In this document: one piece after another, positions 26,309 to 35,883 of the stretch
How positions within the stretch are numbered: position 1 is the stretch's first letter
Layout of the letters: the number at the start of each line of letters is the position of its first letter
Source of the DNA: an uncultured Pelagibacteraceae bacterium
Lineage (GTDB): Bacteria; Pseudomonadota; Alphaproteobacteria; Pelagibacterales; Pelagibacteraceae
Length of the DNA: 52,806 nt
NCBI GenBank assembly: GCA_902582605.1
Contig: CACHSP010000006.1
Coordinates: 1 to 52,806, forward strand
Direction of reading: 5' to 3'
Made by a program: the position numbers and the translations under genes
The notes under the pieces: model-generated
The model's input: only the letters and a program-made list of their open reading frames with translations
The model's database searches: none
Told to the model about the DNA's origin: nothing

Positions 26309-26360
26309 AAAATTTTATTTTTAAAATAAATATTAGGGTTATTTAGTACGAAATAATTAT

Positions 26361-26419
26361 CTGATCAAGAATGTAGAGGGAGATAATAACGAAGGGTAAA
26401 ATTTAACACTCTTGATCAG
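26361..26419 (-). ncRNA. Candidate hairpin RNA upstream of ccmC
   Basis: CTGATCAAGA at 26361-26370 and TCTTGATCAG at 26410-26419 are perfect inverted repeats. On the minus strand the stem extends to 14 pairs with one G-U wobble, whereas on the plus strand the same position is an A-C mismatch, which favours a minus-strand RNA. The loop contains pyrimidine-rich CTCCCTCT and ACCC segments. It could be a leader for ccmC (start 52 bases downstream) or a small RNA with an exposed anti-Shine-Dalgarno-like loop. Confidence 0.45.
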
Positions 26420-26487
26420 AATTGATTAAATTTAACAATGCCCTGTGACAAAGATTTGAGCTAAATGTGTTTAAAAAGTGAATTTAC

Positions 26488-26808
26488 TTAATTTGACGGC
26501 TTAAAATAGCTTGAACCTTTTTTACCAGAGAAAATTTCCTCAATTAATGGGTGTTTGATTGGCTCATCAGAGTCATCGGTCAATAAATTTTGCTCTGACA
26601 CATAGGCTTCATAAGTTATTTCATCATTTTCAGCTAACAGATGATAGAATGGTTGATCTTTTCTTGGTCTAACATTCTTAGGGATAGATTGATACCATTC
26701 CTCAGAATTATTAAACTCAAAATCTACATCATAAATCACACCTCTAAACTCAAAGTGTTTGTGTTTAACAATATCGCCTATTGAAAATTTAGCTTTTTGA
26801 ATTGCCAT
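26488..26808 (-). CDS. hspQ: Heat shock protein HspQ
   Basis: HspQ/YccV family, 106 residues, a small hemimethylated-DNA-binding-like protein implicated in Lon adaptor activity and heat shock. Recognisable are FSIGDIVKHKHFEFRGVIYDVD, EEWYQ, RPRKDQPFYHLL and YEAYVSEQNLL. It is divergent from yciB with an 88-base gap and transcribed toward the ccm block, though a 179-base gap with a hairpin candidate separates them. Confidence 0.93.
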   Translation of the reverse strand: MAIQKAKFSIGDIVKHKHFEFRGVIYDVDFEFNNSEEWYQSIPKNVRPRKDQPFYHLLAENDEITYEAYVSEQNLLTDDSDEPIKHPLIEEIFSGKKGSSYFKPSN

Positions 26809-26896
26809 TAAGATTAGTATGGGTATTTAAAAATAAAAATCAATAAGAAAAATTTATAGTTTTTGTGAAAATATTATTTATGTTAATATTCTTCCA

Positions 26897-27451
26897 GTGA
26901 ATAAATCTTTTTTAAAGTTTCTTACTGATTTTGGACCTTTAGTAATTTTTTTTTACTACTATTACGATAGTGGAAAAGATTTAAGAGTAGCCATTCCACC
27001 ATTTATAATTGCGACAATTATAGCATTAGCGATTGTTTGGTTTTTAGAAAAAAAAATACCCAAAGTTCCTTTGTTGAGTGGAATATTAATTACTTTTTTT
27101 GGTGGCCTTACAATTTATTTTGATAACCCAGTTTTTATTTACATCAAGCCAACAATCATTAATATTTTATTTGGTCTGGCTTTAATATTTGGAAGATATT
27201 TTACAAATGAACCTGTGTTAAAAAAATTAATGGGAAAATCAATACCGCTTACAAACGAAGGTTGGGAATTGTTAAGTAAAAGATGGATATACTTTTTCTT
27301 TGGACTTGCTATTTTAAATGAATTAGTTTGGAGAACACAATCTGAGGAATTTTGGGTCAACTTTAAAGTTTGGGGTTTACTTCCAATAACTTTCATTTTT
27401 ACAGCCTTTCAAATCGGTTTAATAAATAAATATAAAACTCATGAAGAATAA
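26897..27451 (+). CDS. yciB: Inner membrane septation/YciB family protein
   Basis: Polytopic inner-membrane protein of 184 residues (YciB/IspZ, intracellular septation protein A). Features include the start KFLTDFGPLVIFFYYY, GGLTIYFDNPVFIYIKPTI, ALIFGRYF and WELLSKRWIYFFFGLAILNELVWR. The start is a GTG at 26897; an ATG at 26880 is out of frame. It overlaps the next gene by 11 bases. Confidence 0.93.
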   Translation: MNKSFLKFLTDFGPLVIFFYYYYDSGKDLRVAIPPFIIATIIALAIVWFLEKKIPKVPLLSGILITFFGGLTIYFDNPVFIYIKPTIINILFGLALIFGRYFTNEPVLKKLMGKSIPLTNEGWELLSKRWIYFFFGLAILNELVWRTQSEEFWVNFKVWGLLPITFIFTAFQIGLINKYKTHEE

Positions 27452-27782
27452 TTTAAGACTGGTTGTTAATAATCTTGATAAAAAAAAATTTAATGAAAAT
27501 CATTTTTTTGAAAAAAATGAGCTTAAAATAATATTAGATTTATATGCAAAAATGGTTTCAGAGGGTTCTTGGAAAGATTACGGTCTTAATATTTCAAGCA
27601 AACAGGTAGGATTTAGTGTTTTTAAAAATGCAGCTGAAAATGCTATTTATAAAATTTGCAAAAACTTTAAGCCAAAAAATAAAAATTTAAAATATTTAAT
27701 TACGGATACCAATGGTAAAATACTAAAGAATTCCTCAGAACTTAATTTGTTGTTAAAAAATACTAATTGGAAAAAACTTTAA
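27441..27782 (+). CDS. DUF2794 family protein
   Basis: A 113-residue cytosolic protein matching DUF2794, a family seen mainly in alphaproteobacteria. The core is FEKNELKIILDLYAKMVSEG with WKDYGLN, GFSVFKNAAENAIYKI and KYLITDTNGKIL. The function is unknown. It is coupled to yciB by overlap, an association I believe recurs in related genomes. Confidence 0.85.
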   Translation: MKNNLRLVVNNLDKKKFNENHFFEKNELKIILDLYAKMVSEGSWKDYGLNISSKQVGFSVFKNAAENAIYKICKNFKPKNKNLKYLITDTNGKILKNSSELNLLLKNTNWKKL

Positions 27783-27789
27783 AATAAAA

Positions 27790-28554
27790 TTATCTTCTTT
27801 GACCGAAAAGTCTTAAGAGCATAATAAATAGGTTAATGAAATCTAAATAAAGAGTCAGAGCACCCATTACCGCTTTTTTACCCATTAACTCGCCAGTATC
27901 ACTAGCAGAGTACATGTTTTTTATTTTTTGAGTATCATAAGCAGTAAGGCCTACGAAAATTAAAACTCCTAAAATTGAAATCACGAAATACATCATTGAA
28001 GATTTAAGAAAAATATTAACTAATGATGCAATAATAATTCCTATTAGTCCCATCATCAAAAATGATCCGAACTTAGTTAAATCTCTCTTTGTTGTATAAC
28101 CATAAATGCTCATAGCACCAAAAGTAGCTGAACAAATAAAAAATACTCTTGTTACACTTAAACCTGTGTAAACTAATAAAATTGAAGATAGTGATAAACC
28201 CATTAAAGCAGCAAAAATCCAAAAAGTTGTCTGAGCTTTTGATGCACTCATTTTGTTGATCCCAAAACTCATATAAAATACGACACCCAAAGGAGCTAAC
28301 ATAACTATCCACTTAAGTCCTGATAAATAAACGGCATTTCCAACTTCAGTTAAAGCCACAATAGAACCACTTGCGTCAGTGACAACTGACATCTTAAATG
28401 TTATCAACGCTATAATTCCTGTAAGTAATATTCCAGTCGCCATGTAGTTATAAACTTTTAACATGTAGGCTCTTAAGCCCTCATCAGTAACCGCAGTGGT
28501 TTCACGTGCTGCTGCTCTTGCTCTTGCTAGAATACCTTTTTTGTCTGTTGCCAT
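27790..28554 (-). CDS. Bax inhibitor-1/YccA family membrane protein
   Basis: A 254-residue protein with a short charged N-terminus followed by seven predicted helices, the TMBIM/YccA arrangement. Typical segments are EGLRAYMLKVYNYMATGILLTG, APLGVVFYMSFG and the C-terminal YDTQKIKNMY...LTLYLDFINLFIMLLRLFG. In this family two aspartates near the C-terminus sense pH and calcium, and both seem present. It is convergent with DUF2794. Confidence 0.93.
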   Translation of the reverse strand: MATDKKGILARARAAARETTAVTDEGLRAYMLKVYNYMATGILLTGIIALITFKMSVVTDASGSIVALTEVGNAVYLSGLKWIVMLAPLGVVFYMSFGINKMSASKAQTTFWIFAALMGLSLSSILLVYTGLSVTRVFFICSATFGAMSIYGYTTKRDLTKFGSFLMMGLIGIIIASLVNIFLKSSMMYFVISILGVLIFVGLTAYDTQKIKNMYSASDTGELMGKKAVMGALTLYLDFINLFIMLLRLFGQRR

Positions 28555-28636
28555 AATTTCTATAGATATATAGTCTTTTACTAAATATTCAAGATACCTT
28601 AAAAGATTAATAAAAAATTATACTTTAAAAATCACT

Positions 28637-29677
28637 ATGAATTATAAAAAATTAGGCAATACGGATCTTGATGTGAGTACAATTTGTCTCGGTACTATGA
28701 CCTGGGGCGAACAAAATACTCAAGAAGAGGGATTTCAGCAAATGGATTATGCTTTAGATCATGGTGTAAACTTTTGGGACACTGCAGAAATCTATTCCAT
28801 ACCAATGAGAGAAGAAACATATGGGGAAACAGAGAGAATAATTGGTAACTGGTTTCAAAAAACTAAAAAAAGAGACAAGGTTGTTATAGCAACAAAAGTT
28901 TGTGGTAATACTTCAAACAAATATATCAGGGGTGGTGGTTATAATTTTGGGAAAAAAAAAATTTCTGAAGCTTTAGAGGAAAGTCTCAAAAGATTGAAAA
29001 CAGACTATATCGATCTCTATCAACTTCATTGGCCAGAGAGAAATACAAATTTTTTTGGAAAACATGGTTATGAACATGACGAAAACGATAATGATTGGAC
29101 ACCATTTGAAGAAATTCTTGAAAGTTTAAAAAAATTTATTGAACAAGGTAAAATTAGATACATTGGTCTATCTAATGAAACTGCATGGGGTTTGTCAAAA
29201 TTTCTTGAGATATCAAAATTAAAAGATTTACCAAAAATGATGTCGGTGCAAAATCCATACAATTTACTTAATAGAACGTATGAAGTTGGACTTGCGGAAA
29301 TTTCTGTTAGGGAGAAAAGTGGTTTGTTAGCCTACTCGCCTTTAGCATTCGGATACTTAACAGGAAAATATAGAAATAATAATTTACCAGAAAAATCTAG
29401 AATGAAACTATTTAAAGATTTCACAAGATATAAAAATGAAAATGGTCAAAAAGCTATCGAAGAGTATTTTAAGTTATCGCAAAAATTCAATATTGATTTT
29501 ACTCAAATGTCATTGAAGTTTTGTGAAATTCAGCCATTTATGACAAGTGTAATAATAGGTGCAACGACAATCGAGCAGTTGAAAACAAACATAGAAAGTG
29601 TAAATGTAAGTTTAACAAGCGAAATTTTAAATGAGATTAATAAAATTCAAAAAATGTTCCCAAACCCATGTCCATGA
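28637..29677 (+). CDS. Aldo/keto reductase
   Basis: NADPH-dependent aldo/keto reductase of 346 residues, Tas/YhdN-like. The barrel begins YKKLGNTDLDVSTICLGTMTWGEQ, the catalytic tyrosine is in the DTAEIYSIP region, the lysine in VVIATKVCG, and the histidine in LYQLHWP. NADP contacts are in IGATTIEQLK. The physiological substrate is unknown. It overlaps the next gene by 10 bases. Confidence 0.93.
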   Translation: MNYKKLGNTDLDVSTICLGTMTWGEQNTQEEGFQQMDYALDHGVNFWDTAEIYSIPMREETYGETERIIGNWFQKTKKRDKVVIATKVCGNTSNKYIRGGGYNFGKKKISEALEESLKRLKTDYIDLYQLHWPERNTNFFGKHGYEHDENDNDWTPFEEILESLKKFIEQGKIRYIGLSNETAWGLSKFLEISKLKDLPKMMSVQNPYNLLNRTYEVGLAEISVREKSGLLAYSPLAFGYLTGKYRNNNLPEKSRMKLFKDFTRYKNENGQKAIEEYFKLSQKFNIDFTQMSLKFCEIQPFMTSVIIGATTIEQLKTNIESVNVSLTSEILNEINKIQKMFPNPCP

Positions 29678-30180
29678 TTAAAAAGATTTTATTCATATTT
29701 ACACTTTTTACTTTTTTATTCACATCAAAATCTTTTGGAGAAGATCTAAAAAAAATTGGTAAATATAAAGACTGGGAAACAATGGTTTTAGCAGAAGCAT
29801 CTGGTAAAGTATGTTTCGCTCAGTCTTCTCCAATTCTGCAATCTCCTAAAACAAATAAAAGAGATGCTAGATTATTTGTAACATTTAGACCTGGTGAAAA
29901 AATTGCAAATGAAATCAGTACTACTGCTGGTTATGAATTTAATAAAAATAATACTGTATTAGCAACCTCTGGAAATAACAAATTTAAATTTGATATTAAG
30001 CAACAAGGTTTTGCATGGATGACTAGTAATAAAAAAGAAAAGATTATGGTCAAGATTATGAAAAAAGGTTCAAGAATAATGGTAACTGGATACAATGAAA
30101 AAGGCTCTCAAACAATCGATCATTATTCATTATTGGGATTCACTAAAGCATATAACACTGCAAAAAAAGCTTGTAGCTAG
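29668..30180 (+). CDS. IalB-like invasion-associated locus B family protein
   Basis: Periplasmic protein of 170 residues with a signal peptide (residues 1-24, ending SKSFG) and the IalB family core: DWETMVLAEASGKVCFAQSSP, DARLFVTFRPGE, and a C-terminal FTKAYNTAKKAC. The two cysteines can form a disulfide. In pathogens IalB is linked to erythrocyte invasion; in free-living alphaproteobacteria it is common with unknown function. It precedes argG by three bases. Confidence 0.88.
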   Translation: MSMIKKILFIFTLFTFLFTSKSFGEDLKKIGKYKDWETMVLAEASGKVCFAQSSPILQSPKTNKRDARLFVTFRPGEKIANEISTTAGYEFNKNNTVLATSGNNKFKFDIKQQGFAWMTSNKKEKIMVKIMKKGSRIMVTGYNEKGSQTIDHYSLLGFTKAYNTAKKACS

Positions 30181-30183
30181 TTA

Positions 30184-31371
30184 ATGAAATCAAAAAAAAG
30201 AATTGTATTAGCTTACTCAGGCGGTTTGGACACATCTATTATTCTTAAATGGCTTCAAGAAAATTATGATGCAGAAGTAATTTGTTACACCGCAGATATC
30301 GGACAAGAAATAAATAGAAAAAAAATTTTTTCCAATGCAAGAAAATTTGGTGTCACAAAAATAATTATAAATGATTTAAAAGATATTTTTGTTAAAGACT
30401 ATGTATTTCCAATGATCCGTGGTCATGCAATTTATGAGGGTGTTTATTTATTAGGAACCTCAATCGCCAGACCTCTGATAGCAAAGGATCAAATTAAGGT
30501 CGCAAAAAAATTCAAAGCATATGCAGTATCTCATGGGGCTACTGGAAAAGGAAACGACCAAATAAGATTTGAGCTTGGTTATCATTATTTTGGTCCCAAA
30601 ATAAAAATTATTGCACCATGGAGAATATGGAATTTAAAATCTCGATCAGATTTAATTAATTATGCGAAGAAACGGAATATTCCTATCCCAAAAGACAAAA
30701 AAGGTGCATCTCCTTTTTCAGTAGATGATAATTTATTTCATACATCAACTGAAGGTAAGTTGCTAGAAAATCCAAAAAATTCCGCACCAGAATTTATTTT
30801 TCAAAGAACTGTTTCTCCAGAAAAAGCTCCTAACAAAGCTACTCATGTAACAATTAATTTTAAAAATGGTGACCCCATTGGTCTTAATGGAAAAAAATTT
30901 GGACCAGCAAAATTATTATTAAAACTTAATCAATTGGCGGGAAAAAATGGAATAGGAAGAGTTGATCTTGTTGAAAATAGATTCCTAGGCATCAAGTCTA
31001 GAGGAGTTTATGAAACTCCAGGAGGTACATTGTTAATCCATGCACATAGAGCGATTGAGTCAGTTACGCTTGACAAAGAAACAATGCACAAAAAAGATGC
31101 AATAATGCCAAGGTACGCAGAATTGATCTATAATGGATATTGGTTTTCAAAAGAAAGGTTTAAACTTCAAAAAATTGTGGATTTAAAAAAAAATAAAATA
31201 AATGGATCTGTTAAACTAAAACTTTATAAAGGCAATATTACAATTCAATCAAGAATGACAAAAAGCAATGCCTACTCAATGAAAAAAGTTTCGTTTGAAG
31301 AAAATAAATCATTTATTAAATCAAATGTAGAGAAATTTATAAATTTTCATAAAAAAAAGTTAAGAAACTAG
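30184..31371 (+). CDS. argG: Argininosuccinate synthase
   Basis: ArgG joins citrulline and aspartate with ATP in arginine synthesis. The P-loop-like AYSGGLDTSIILKWL, SHGATGKGNDQIRFEL, the aspartate-binding region and KRNIPIPKDKKGASPFSVDDN all match, and 395 residues is normal. Ends in a basic tail. Confidence 0.97.
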   Translation: MKSKKRIVLAYSGGLDTSIILKWLQENYDAEVICYTADIGQEINRKKIFSNARKFGVTKIIINDLKDIFVKDYVFPMIRGHAIYEGVYLLGTSIARPLIAKDQIKVAKKFKAYAVSHGATGKGNDQIRFELGYHYFGPKIKIIAPWRIWNLKSRSDLINYAKKRNIPIPKDKKGASPFSVDDNLFHTSTEGKLLENPKNSAPEFIFQRTVSPEKAPNKATHVTINFKNGDPIGLNGKKFGPAKLLLKLNQLAGKNGIGRVDLVENRFLGIKSRGVYETPGGTLLIHAHRAIESVTLDKETMHKKDAIMPRYAELIYNGYWFSKERFKLQKIVDLKKNKINGSVKLKLYKGNITIQSRMTKSNAYSMKKVSFEENKSFIKSNVEKFINFHKKKLRN

Positions 31372-31432
31372 CTAATTATTTGGTGACAAATTGGGGATTG
31401 TTTATTTTTGAAAAAAAACTTAATTTAAATTC

Positions 31433-31891
31433 ATGGAATCGTTTAAAAATTGGATGAAAGATACAGCAAACATTTTGTTCGATGATAGCAAAAATGATCT
31501 TAGATCATTACCTAAAACTGTAAGATTACAAATTTTATTGGTGTTAAGTTTTATTTGGACTACTGTTTTTAGTTTGTACGTATTCTCATATACAACTTTT
31601 GTATTTGGTTGGACTGGACTTTTTTTAGCCCACATTGGATTGATATTTGCGGTATATTTGACATTTAAACATTTTCATAGAGCTGAGGAAAATTCTGCCA
31701 GCGTTTTTAAAACAAAAAATTTTGACCCATTTAAAATAATGGTGCTCGTTTTTGTAATTGTTTTTATATTCGTGTTTTCAAAAGGGATTGAAGTGTTGAC
31801 GAGTCCAAATCCATATTCTTATTCAATTCCGTATGATGGTTCCTCAAAATCAGTATTTGAAAAATGGTTACCATTTAGTAAAGATAAATAA
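31433..31891 (+). CDS. Membrane protein of unknown function
   Basis: A 152-residue protein with three predicted helices (about residues 33-55, 58-78, 100-118), a charged N-terminus and a short hydrophilic tail. I do not recognise a family. The ATG of psiE overlaps its stop by one base, so the pair are coupled and may act together. Confidence 0.75.
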   Translation: MESFKNWMKDTANILFDDSKNDLRSLPKTVRLQILLVLSFIWTTVFSLYVFSYTTFVFGWTGLFLAHIGLIFAVYLTFKHFHRAEENSASVFKTKNFDPFKIMVLVFVIVFIFVFSKGIEVLTSPNPYSYSIPYDGSSKSVFEKWLPFSKDK

Positions 31892-32271
31892 TGGAAAAGA
31901 TAGCTAAAAACTTACAACTTCTTTTAATGTGCATCATTCTAGTAAGCACTGTAATTGCAGTTGGAATAGAGATTTATAAAATGTTTGAAAATCGATCAGT
32001 AACCTTAGCTGATTTGCTGCTAATGTTTCTTTACTTAGAAGTGCTAGCGATGGTAAGAGTTTTTTGGAACCAGCAATCTATAAGTATTACATTACCACTA
32101 CTTATAGCTATTACAGCATTAGCACGATTTATTATTTTACAAGGAAAAGAAATGGATCCAAGTGCGTTAGTATATGAGGCGGTAGCAATAGTTTTAATTG
32201 CAGGTGCTATTGTAATCTTGAGATTAAGACATAGCGATAAATTAGGTCTAAAGAAAAAAAAATCGAAATAA
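31891..32271 (+). CDS. psiE: PsiE-like phosphate-starvation-inducible membrane protein
   Basis: Four-helix protein of 126 residues in the PsiE family. The central part LLLMFLYLEVLAMVRVFW and LPLLIAITALARFIIL match. In enterobacteria psiE is induced by phosphate starvation, but its activity is unknown. It is coupled to the preceding membrane gene. Confidence 0.85.
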   Translation: MEKIAKNLQLLLMCIILVSTVIAVGIEIYKMFENRSVTLADLLLMFLYLEVLAMVRVFWNQQSISITLPLLIAITALARFIILQGKEMDPSALVYEAVAIVLIAGAIVILRLRHSDKLGLKKKKSK

Positions 32272-32277
32272 TTAAAA

Positions 32278-33417
32278 ATGAATTTTGAAGCTTCAAGGGC
32301 TAAGGCCTTAGACAAACTAAATTATTTTGTGGAAAACAATCTCTCAGAGTATTCAAAACTTAGAAACTTTGATTACGGACCTGATAACAGGTCTAATATT
32401 TCTTGTTTATCTCCATATATTACTCACGGAATTATTAATGAAAAGGAAGTTATCAAAAAATCTCTTAATAAATTTTCATTAGCAAAAAATGAAAAATTTA
32501 TTCAAGAAGTATTGTGGCGTACATATTGGAAAGGTTGGTTAGAATTAAGACCCAGTGTTTGGACAGATTTTTTAATTGAACTAAAAAAGATTAAAGAAGA
32601 TTTTCAAAACAATCAAACTTATAAAAACGCGATTGAGGGAAAAACAAACGTAGAGTGCTTTAACTATTGGGTCAACGAACTCAAAGAAAATAATTATTTG
32701 CATAATCATACTAGAATGTGGTTTGCTAGTATTTGGATTTTTACACTAAATTTGCCATGGCAATTGGGTGCGGAATTTTTTATGCAACATCTTTATGATG
32801 GAGACGCTGCATCAAACACTCTTGGATGGAGATGGGTTGCAGGTGTTCAAACACAGGGAAAACATTATTTAGCAAGTGAGTGGAATATCAAAAAATTTAC
32901 AAATAATAGATTTAGTAATATTAAATTAAATGAAAACGCTCCACCCAAGATTTCTGAAAAGAAATACTCAATTTTAAAACAGGATTTTACTAATCCTGAA
33001 AATATTGATCAAAATAATTTGATAATATTCGAGAATAACCTCTGTTTTGAAACAAGTGATTTTCAAAATAATAAATTTAAAAAATTTTATATAATTTCGA
33101 ATAAAAATGAAAATAGATGCATCAAACTTAGTGAAAAAGTTCTAAAATTTAAGTCTTCACTTATTCAAGACCAGGAACAAAGATTTAAAAATCAATCTAT
33201 TGATTGTGAAGTTATAGATATTAGCGAAATTAAAAAGATAGAAAAAGCAGTGGGGTTGTATCCAACTATTGGAGAAAATTTAGATTATTTGAATTCAAAT
33301 ACTTTTAAAATCAATTTCCTTTATAGAGAACTTGATCAAAACTCTTGGCAATATTGTAATAAAGGTTTCTTTAACTTTAAAAATTATATTCCAAAAATTA
33401 TTTCAACACTTAACTAA
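32278..33417 (+). CDS. Photolyase-like FAD-binding protein lacking the N-terminal antenna domain
   Basis: A 379-residue flavoprotein. Residues about 1-230 are the all-helical FAD domain of the photolyase/cryptochrome family: NISCLSPYITHGIINE, EVLWRTYWKGWLELRP, HNHTRMWFASIWIF and DGDAASNTLGWRWVAGVQTQ. The usual N-terminal Rossmann antenna domain is missing, and the C-terminal 140 residues (LIIFENNLCFE...) look like an alpha/beta domain, perhaps a permuted or replacement antenna. Its stop shares a CTAA with the convergent small gene. Photoreceptor or repair role is unproven. Confidence 0.85.
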   Translation: MNFEASRAKALDKLNYFVENNLSEYSKLRNFDYGPDNRSNISCLSPYITHGIINEKEVIKKSLNKFSLAKNEKFIQEVLWRTYWKGWLELRPSVWTDFLIELKKIKEDFQNNQTYKNAIEGKTNVECFNYWVNELKENNYLHNHTRMWFASIWIFTLNLPWQLGAEFFMQHLYDGDAASNTLGWRWVAGVQTQGKHYLASEWNIKKFTNNRFSNIKLNENAPPKISEKKYSILKQDFTNPENIDQNNLIIFENNLCFETSDFQNNKFKKFYIISNKNENRCIKLSEKVLKFKSSLIQDQEQRFKNQSIDCEVIDISEIKKIEKAVGLYPTIGENLDYLNSNTFKINFLYRELDQNSWQYCNKGFFNFKNYIPKIISTLN

Positions 33418-33635
33418 AACCATCTAAACATTCCAATAATCCCGGCTGTAGCATAAAAGAATTGTAAAAATAATATTCCTCTATGACCGCCTCGATAAGC
33501 CCAAATTCCAATTAGAATTGCAGATATTAGTAGTAAACAAAAACCAAAAAACTCTATACCAATATTCATAGCTACAAATAATGAGTACAATATTGCAGTG
33601 ATAACACCTGCCCACTCAAAAATTTTATTATTCAT
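33414..33635 (-). CDS. Small membrane protein
   Basis: A 73-residue protein with two or three hydrophobic helices, a GG-HRG turn (WAYRGGHRGIL) and the C-terminal FFYATAGIIGMFRWF. Family not recognised with confidence. It is seven bases downstream of the cysteine-rich secreted gene and convergent with the photolyase-like gene. Confidence 0.7.
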   Translation of the reverse strand: MNNKIFEWAGVITAILYSLFVAMNIGIEFFGFCLLLISAILIGIWAYRGGHRGILFLQFFYATAGIIGMFRWF

Positions 33636-33641
33636 ATTTAT

Positions 33642-34331
33642 TTATCTCGCGAGTTTTATAAAAATATCACCCATTCCAGCATCTAAATTTTCTAAAGGTG
33701 TATTATTTCTCAACTCACAATATCTACCCGTCACTTGATGACTTTTAACAAAGTCTACCTCATCTTTCGCACAATTTTTTCCATTGTGCAATAAACCTAT
33801 TACTATTCGATCGTTAAGACTATACACTTCTGACTTATTGATTTTTTTACCATTACAAAAATAATCTTTATTTACTCTATTGGGAAAATCTTTTTTAGAA
33901 CAAGGATTTTTTATTGTTAAAACATAGAATTCTTTAAAACCATCCTCAAATTTATGTTTCATCTTTTGAGCTTCAGAATACTTCATAAGATCACATGAAC
34001 ATGGAACACAACACCTATAATAGTTTCCACAAATTTTTTTATTCGTTTTATTTTCTTTAATAAATAAGAATTCTGAATCACTATTTGGGTCAATTAAAGA
34101 CCCAGAAACTGCACAATATAATTTGTTAAATTCAACAAAGTCTTTGTAAGTAATTTTTTTATCTATGATGTATTTAAAAAATTTTGGTCCCGCGGCATTT
34201 CTATTTTTATCAGGGAATATTCTAGACCAATCAGTAATAAGCTCTTTGTGATAATTTTTTTCTCCAGCAAACGACTTGAGTTGAAATGATATTAAAAATA
34301 CAATTAAAAATATATTGAATATTTTTTTCAT
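33642..34331 (-). CDS. Cysteine-rich secreted protein of unknown function
   Basis: A 229-residue protein with a signal peptide (first 22 residues, ending KSFAG). The mature part carries about eleven cysteines, including the cluster YYRCCVPCSCDLMKY, later NPCSKKDF, YFCNGK and NGKNCAKDE, with a C-terminal RYCELR. Such a pattern implies several disulfides or metal binding. It overlaps the CRTAC1-like gene by four bases, so the two are likely made together. Confidence 0.75.
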   Translation of the reverse strand: MKKIFNIFLIVFLISFQLKSFAGEKNYHKELITDWSRIFPDKNRNAAGPKFFKYIIDKKITYKDFVEFNKLYCAVSGSLIDPNSDSEFLFIKENKTNKKICGNYYRCCVPCSCDLMKYSEAQKMKHKFEDGFKEFYVLTIKNPCSKKDFPNRVNKDYFCNGKKINKSEVYSLNDRIVIGLLHNGKNCAKDEVDFVKSHQVTGRYCELRNNTPLENLDAGMGDIFIKLAR

Positions 34332-35785
34332 TTCTGTCTTACAATAATTGTTTGGTTAAGTTTCTTTATATCAATCATTTCTTTACTTCCATTTGTCCAT
34401 CTAATTTCTACTTTAAAATTTTTTTCTTTTTTTCTAATTCCATAATGTGCCACAGGTTCCATTTGGCATAAGTAACCAGATCCTGCATCAATTGTTTTTG
34501 AATGTTTTCTTTGATTAGTTATTAAGGTAACAGTGGCTCCTCTTGCTGGCGCACCATACTTATTTAATGGTTTAATCCTTAAGTATTTACTTCCTTTATC
34601 AACTTTTGCTTTATACAAAGTTAATGTTTGTGCTTTACTTTCACCACGAGAAACTAATAATTCTAAAATTCCATCATTATCTATATCCGCGACTGCAGCA
34701 CCAGTTCCATATCCATTAGCTTCGAGTCCTACCTGAAAATTTATCTGCTCAAATTTTCCATTATCTTTAATACGAAATAACTTATTTGGTTCTGCTATAT
34801 TGTTCATGAAAACTTCATCAAAACCATCATTATCAAAATCTGCAGAAATAATTGTTCTTATTCTAGAGGGTTCATCAAAATCTTTATTTCCAATGTCTTT
34901 AAATTCATTATTTTCCAGGACCCAAGCTCTGTGATATCCAAGCCAATTACCACTTAAAATATCTAATCTACCCCGGTAATATATGTCTGATAAAGCTGTA
35001 CCCCGTCCATTTTGAATTGCATCATCTAATCTATAATCAAATGCAACATCATCAAAATTTCCATTATTATTTTTAAAAAGAAAATTTGCTCCTCTCTCAT
35101 TAGCCGCAAAGATATCGGCTCTTTCTGTCAAAATATGCCCAGATACAACTGCTCTTCCACCAGTAATATTATCCAGATTTAAATTCTCAGCTTTATCTTT
35201 GATAAGTTCATTTTCAATCTCATAAAACCTTGTTGGTCCTCCGTAGTTTGCAACATAAATTCCATATTCACCATCTCCCTTTCTATCTACACAAACAACA
35301 GATCTTCCTGCTGTTAAATTTAGATTTTCTTTATTTTTTTCTAATTCAAATAAATCAAAATAATTATTATCTTTTATATCCAATAATCTGTCTGAATATT
35401 TTTTAACTCCACTATATGTATCGGTATTTAAAAAGTAGATTTCTTCAAAGCCATCTTTATCAATATCACATGCAGCAACTCCAATGGATTTCTTTGAAAT
35501 ATCTGAGAAAATTTTTTGTTGGTTTATATTCTTCAATTTTCCATCTTGAAAAGATAACGCTAAATTCGGAAAACCAAAACCTGTGACTAAAAACTCATTA
35601 TTTCCATCCATATTAAAATCTGTCACTGAAATACCATAGCTCAGTCTTTTTTCATTATTCTCAATAATTTTTGATAGATCCTCAAAAAATTCTGCACGAG
35701 CGTTGTTTGTAAGAATTATTAATAAAAATAAAATTGAATATTTATAAAAATTTTTTATTTTCTTGATGAACATTTTTTTGAACAA
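34328..35785 (-). CDS. FG-GAP/VCBS repeat protein (CRTAC1/UnbV-like)
   Basis: A 485-residue secreted protein. A signal/anchor helix occupies about residues 14-30, then multiple beta-propeller FG-GAP repeats with calcium-type loops ([42 protein letters not shown]). The C-terminus has the ASPIC/UnbV domain ([19 protein letters not shown]). These proteins bind surface glycans or partners. M1 (35785) or M5 could be the start; both lie inside the short DUF2256 gene. Confidence 0.85.
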   Translation of the reverse strand: MFKKMFIKKIKNFYKYSILFLLIILTNNARAEFFEDLSKIIENNEKRLSYGISVTDFNMDGNNEFLVTGFGFPNLALSFQDGKLKNINQQKIFSDISKKSIGVAACDIDKDGFEEIYFLNTDTYSGVKKYSDRLLDIKDNNYFDLFELEKNKENLNLTAGRSVVCVDRKGDGEYGIYVANYGGPTRFYEIENELIKDKAENLNLDNITGGRAVVSGHILTERADIFAANERGANFLFKNNNGNFDDVAFDYRLDDAIQNGRGTALSDIYYRGRLDILSGNWLGYHRAWVLENNEFKDIGNKDFDEPSRIRTIISADFDNDGFDEVFMNNIAEPNKLFRIKDNGKFEQINFQVGLEANGYGTGAAVADIDNDGILELLVSRGESKAQTLTLYKAKVDKGSKYLRIKPLNKYGAPARGATVTLITNQRKHSKTIDAGSGYLCQMEPVAHYGIRKKEKNFKVEIRWTNGSKEMIDIKKLNQTIIVRQK

Positions 35786-35883
35786 TACCTAACTTTTTCC
35801 CAATTAAGTCTCCATTTTTTTCTCCATTTAAATGGCCTTTGACATATTGGACAAACTTTAATTGGTAAATTTTCTTTTTTCAC
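35755..35883 (-). CDS. DUF2256 small zinc-ribbon protein
   Basis: A 42-residue gene with GTG start at 35881-35883, sharing one base with the photolyase stop (TAGTG), and TAA at 35755-35757. The product has [15 protein letters not shown] and later YCSKKC, two CxxC/CxxxC-type pairs forming a zinc ribbon, exactly the DUF2256 pattern. DUF2256 genes often sit beside FeS-BCP-type photolyases. It overlaps the next gene by 31 bases in another frame. Confidence 0.85.
   Translation of the reverse strand: MKKENLPIKVCPICQRPFKWRKKWRLNWEKVRYCSKKCSSRK

Noticed and set aside
26309..26487. A tRNA gene in the ccmC-hspQ gap
   Set aside because: No cloverleaf with a T-loop consensus could be drawn; only the long inverted repeat is supported.
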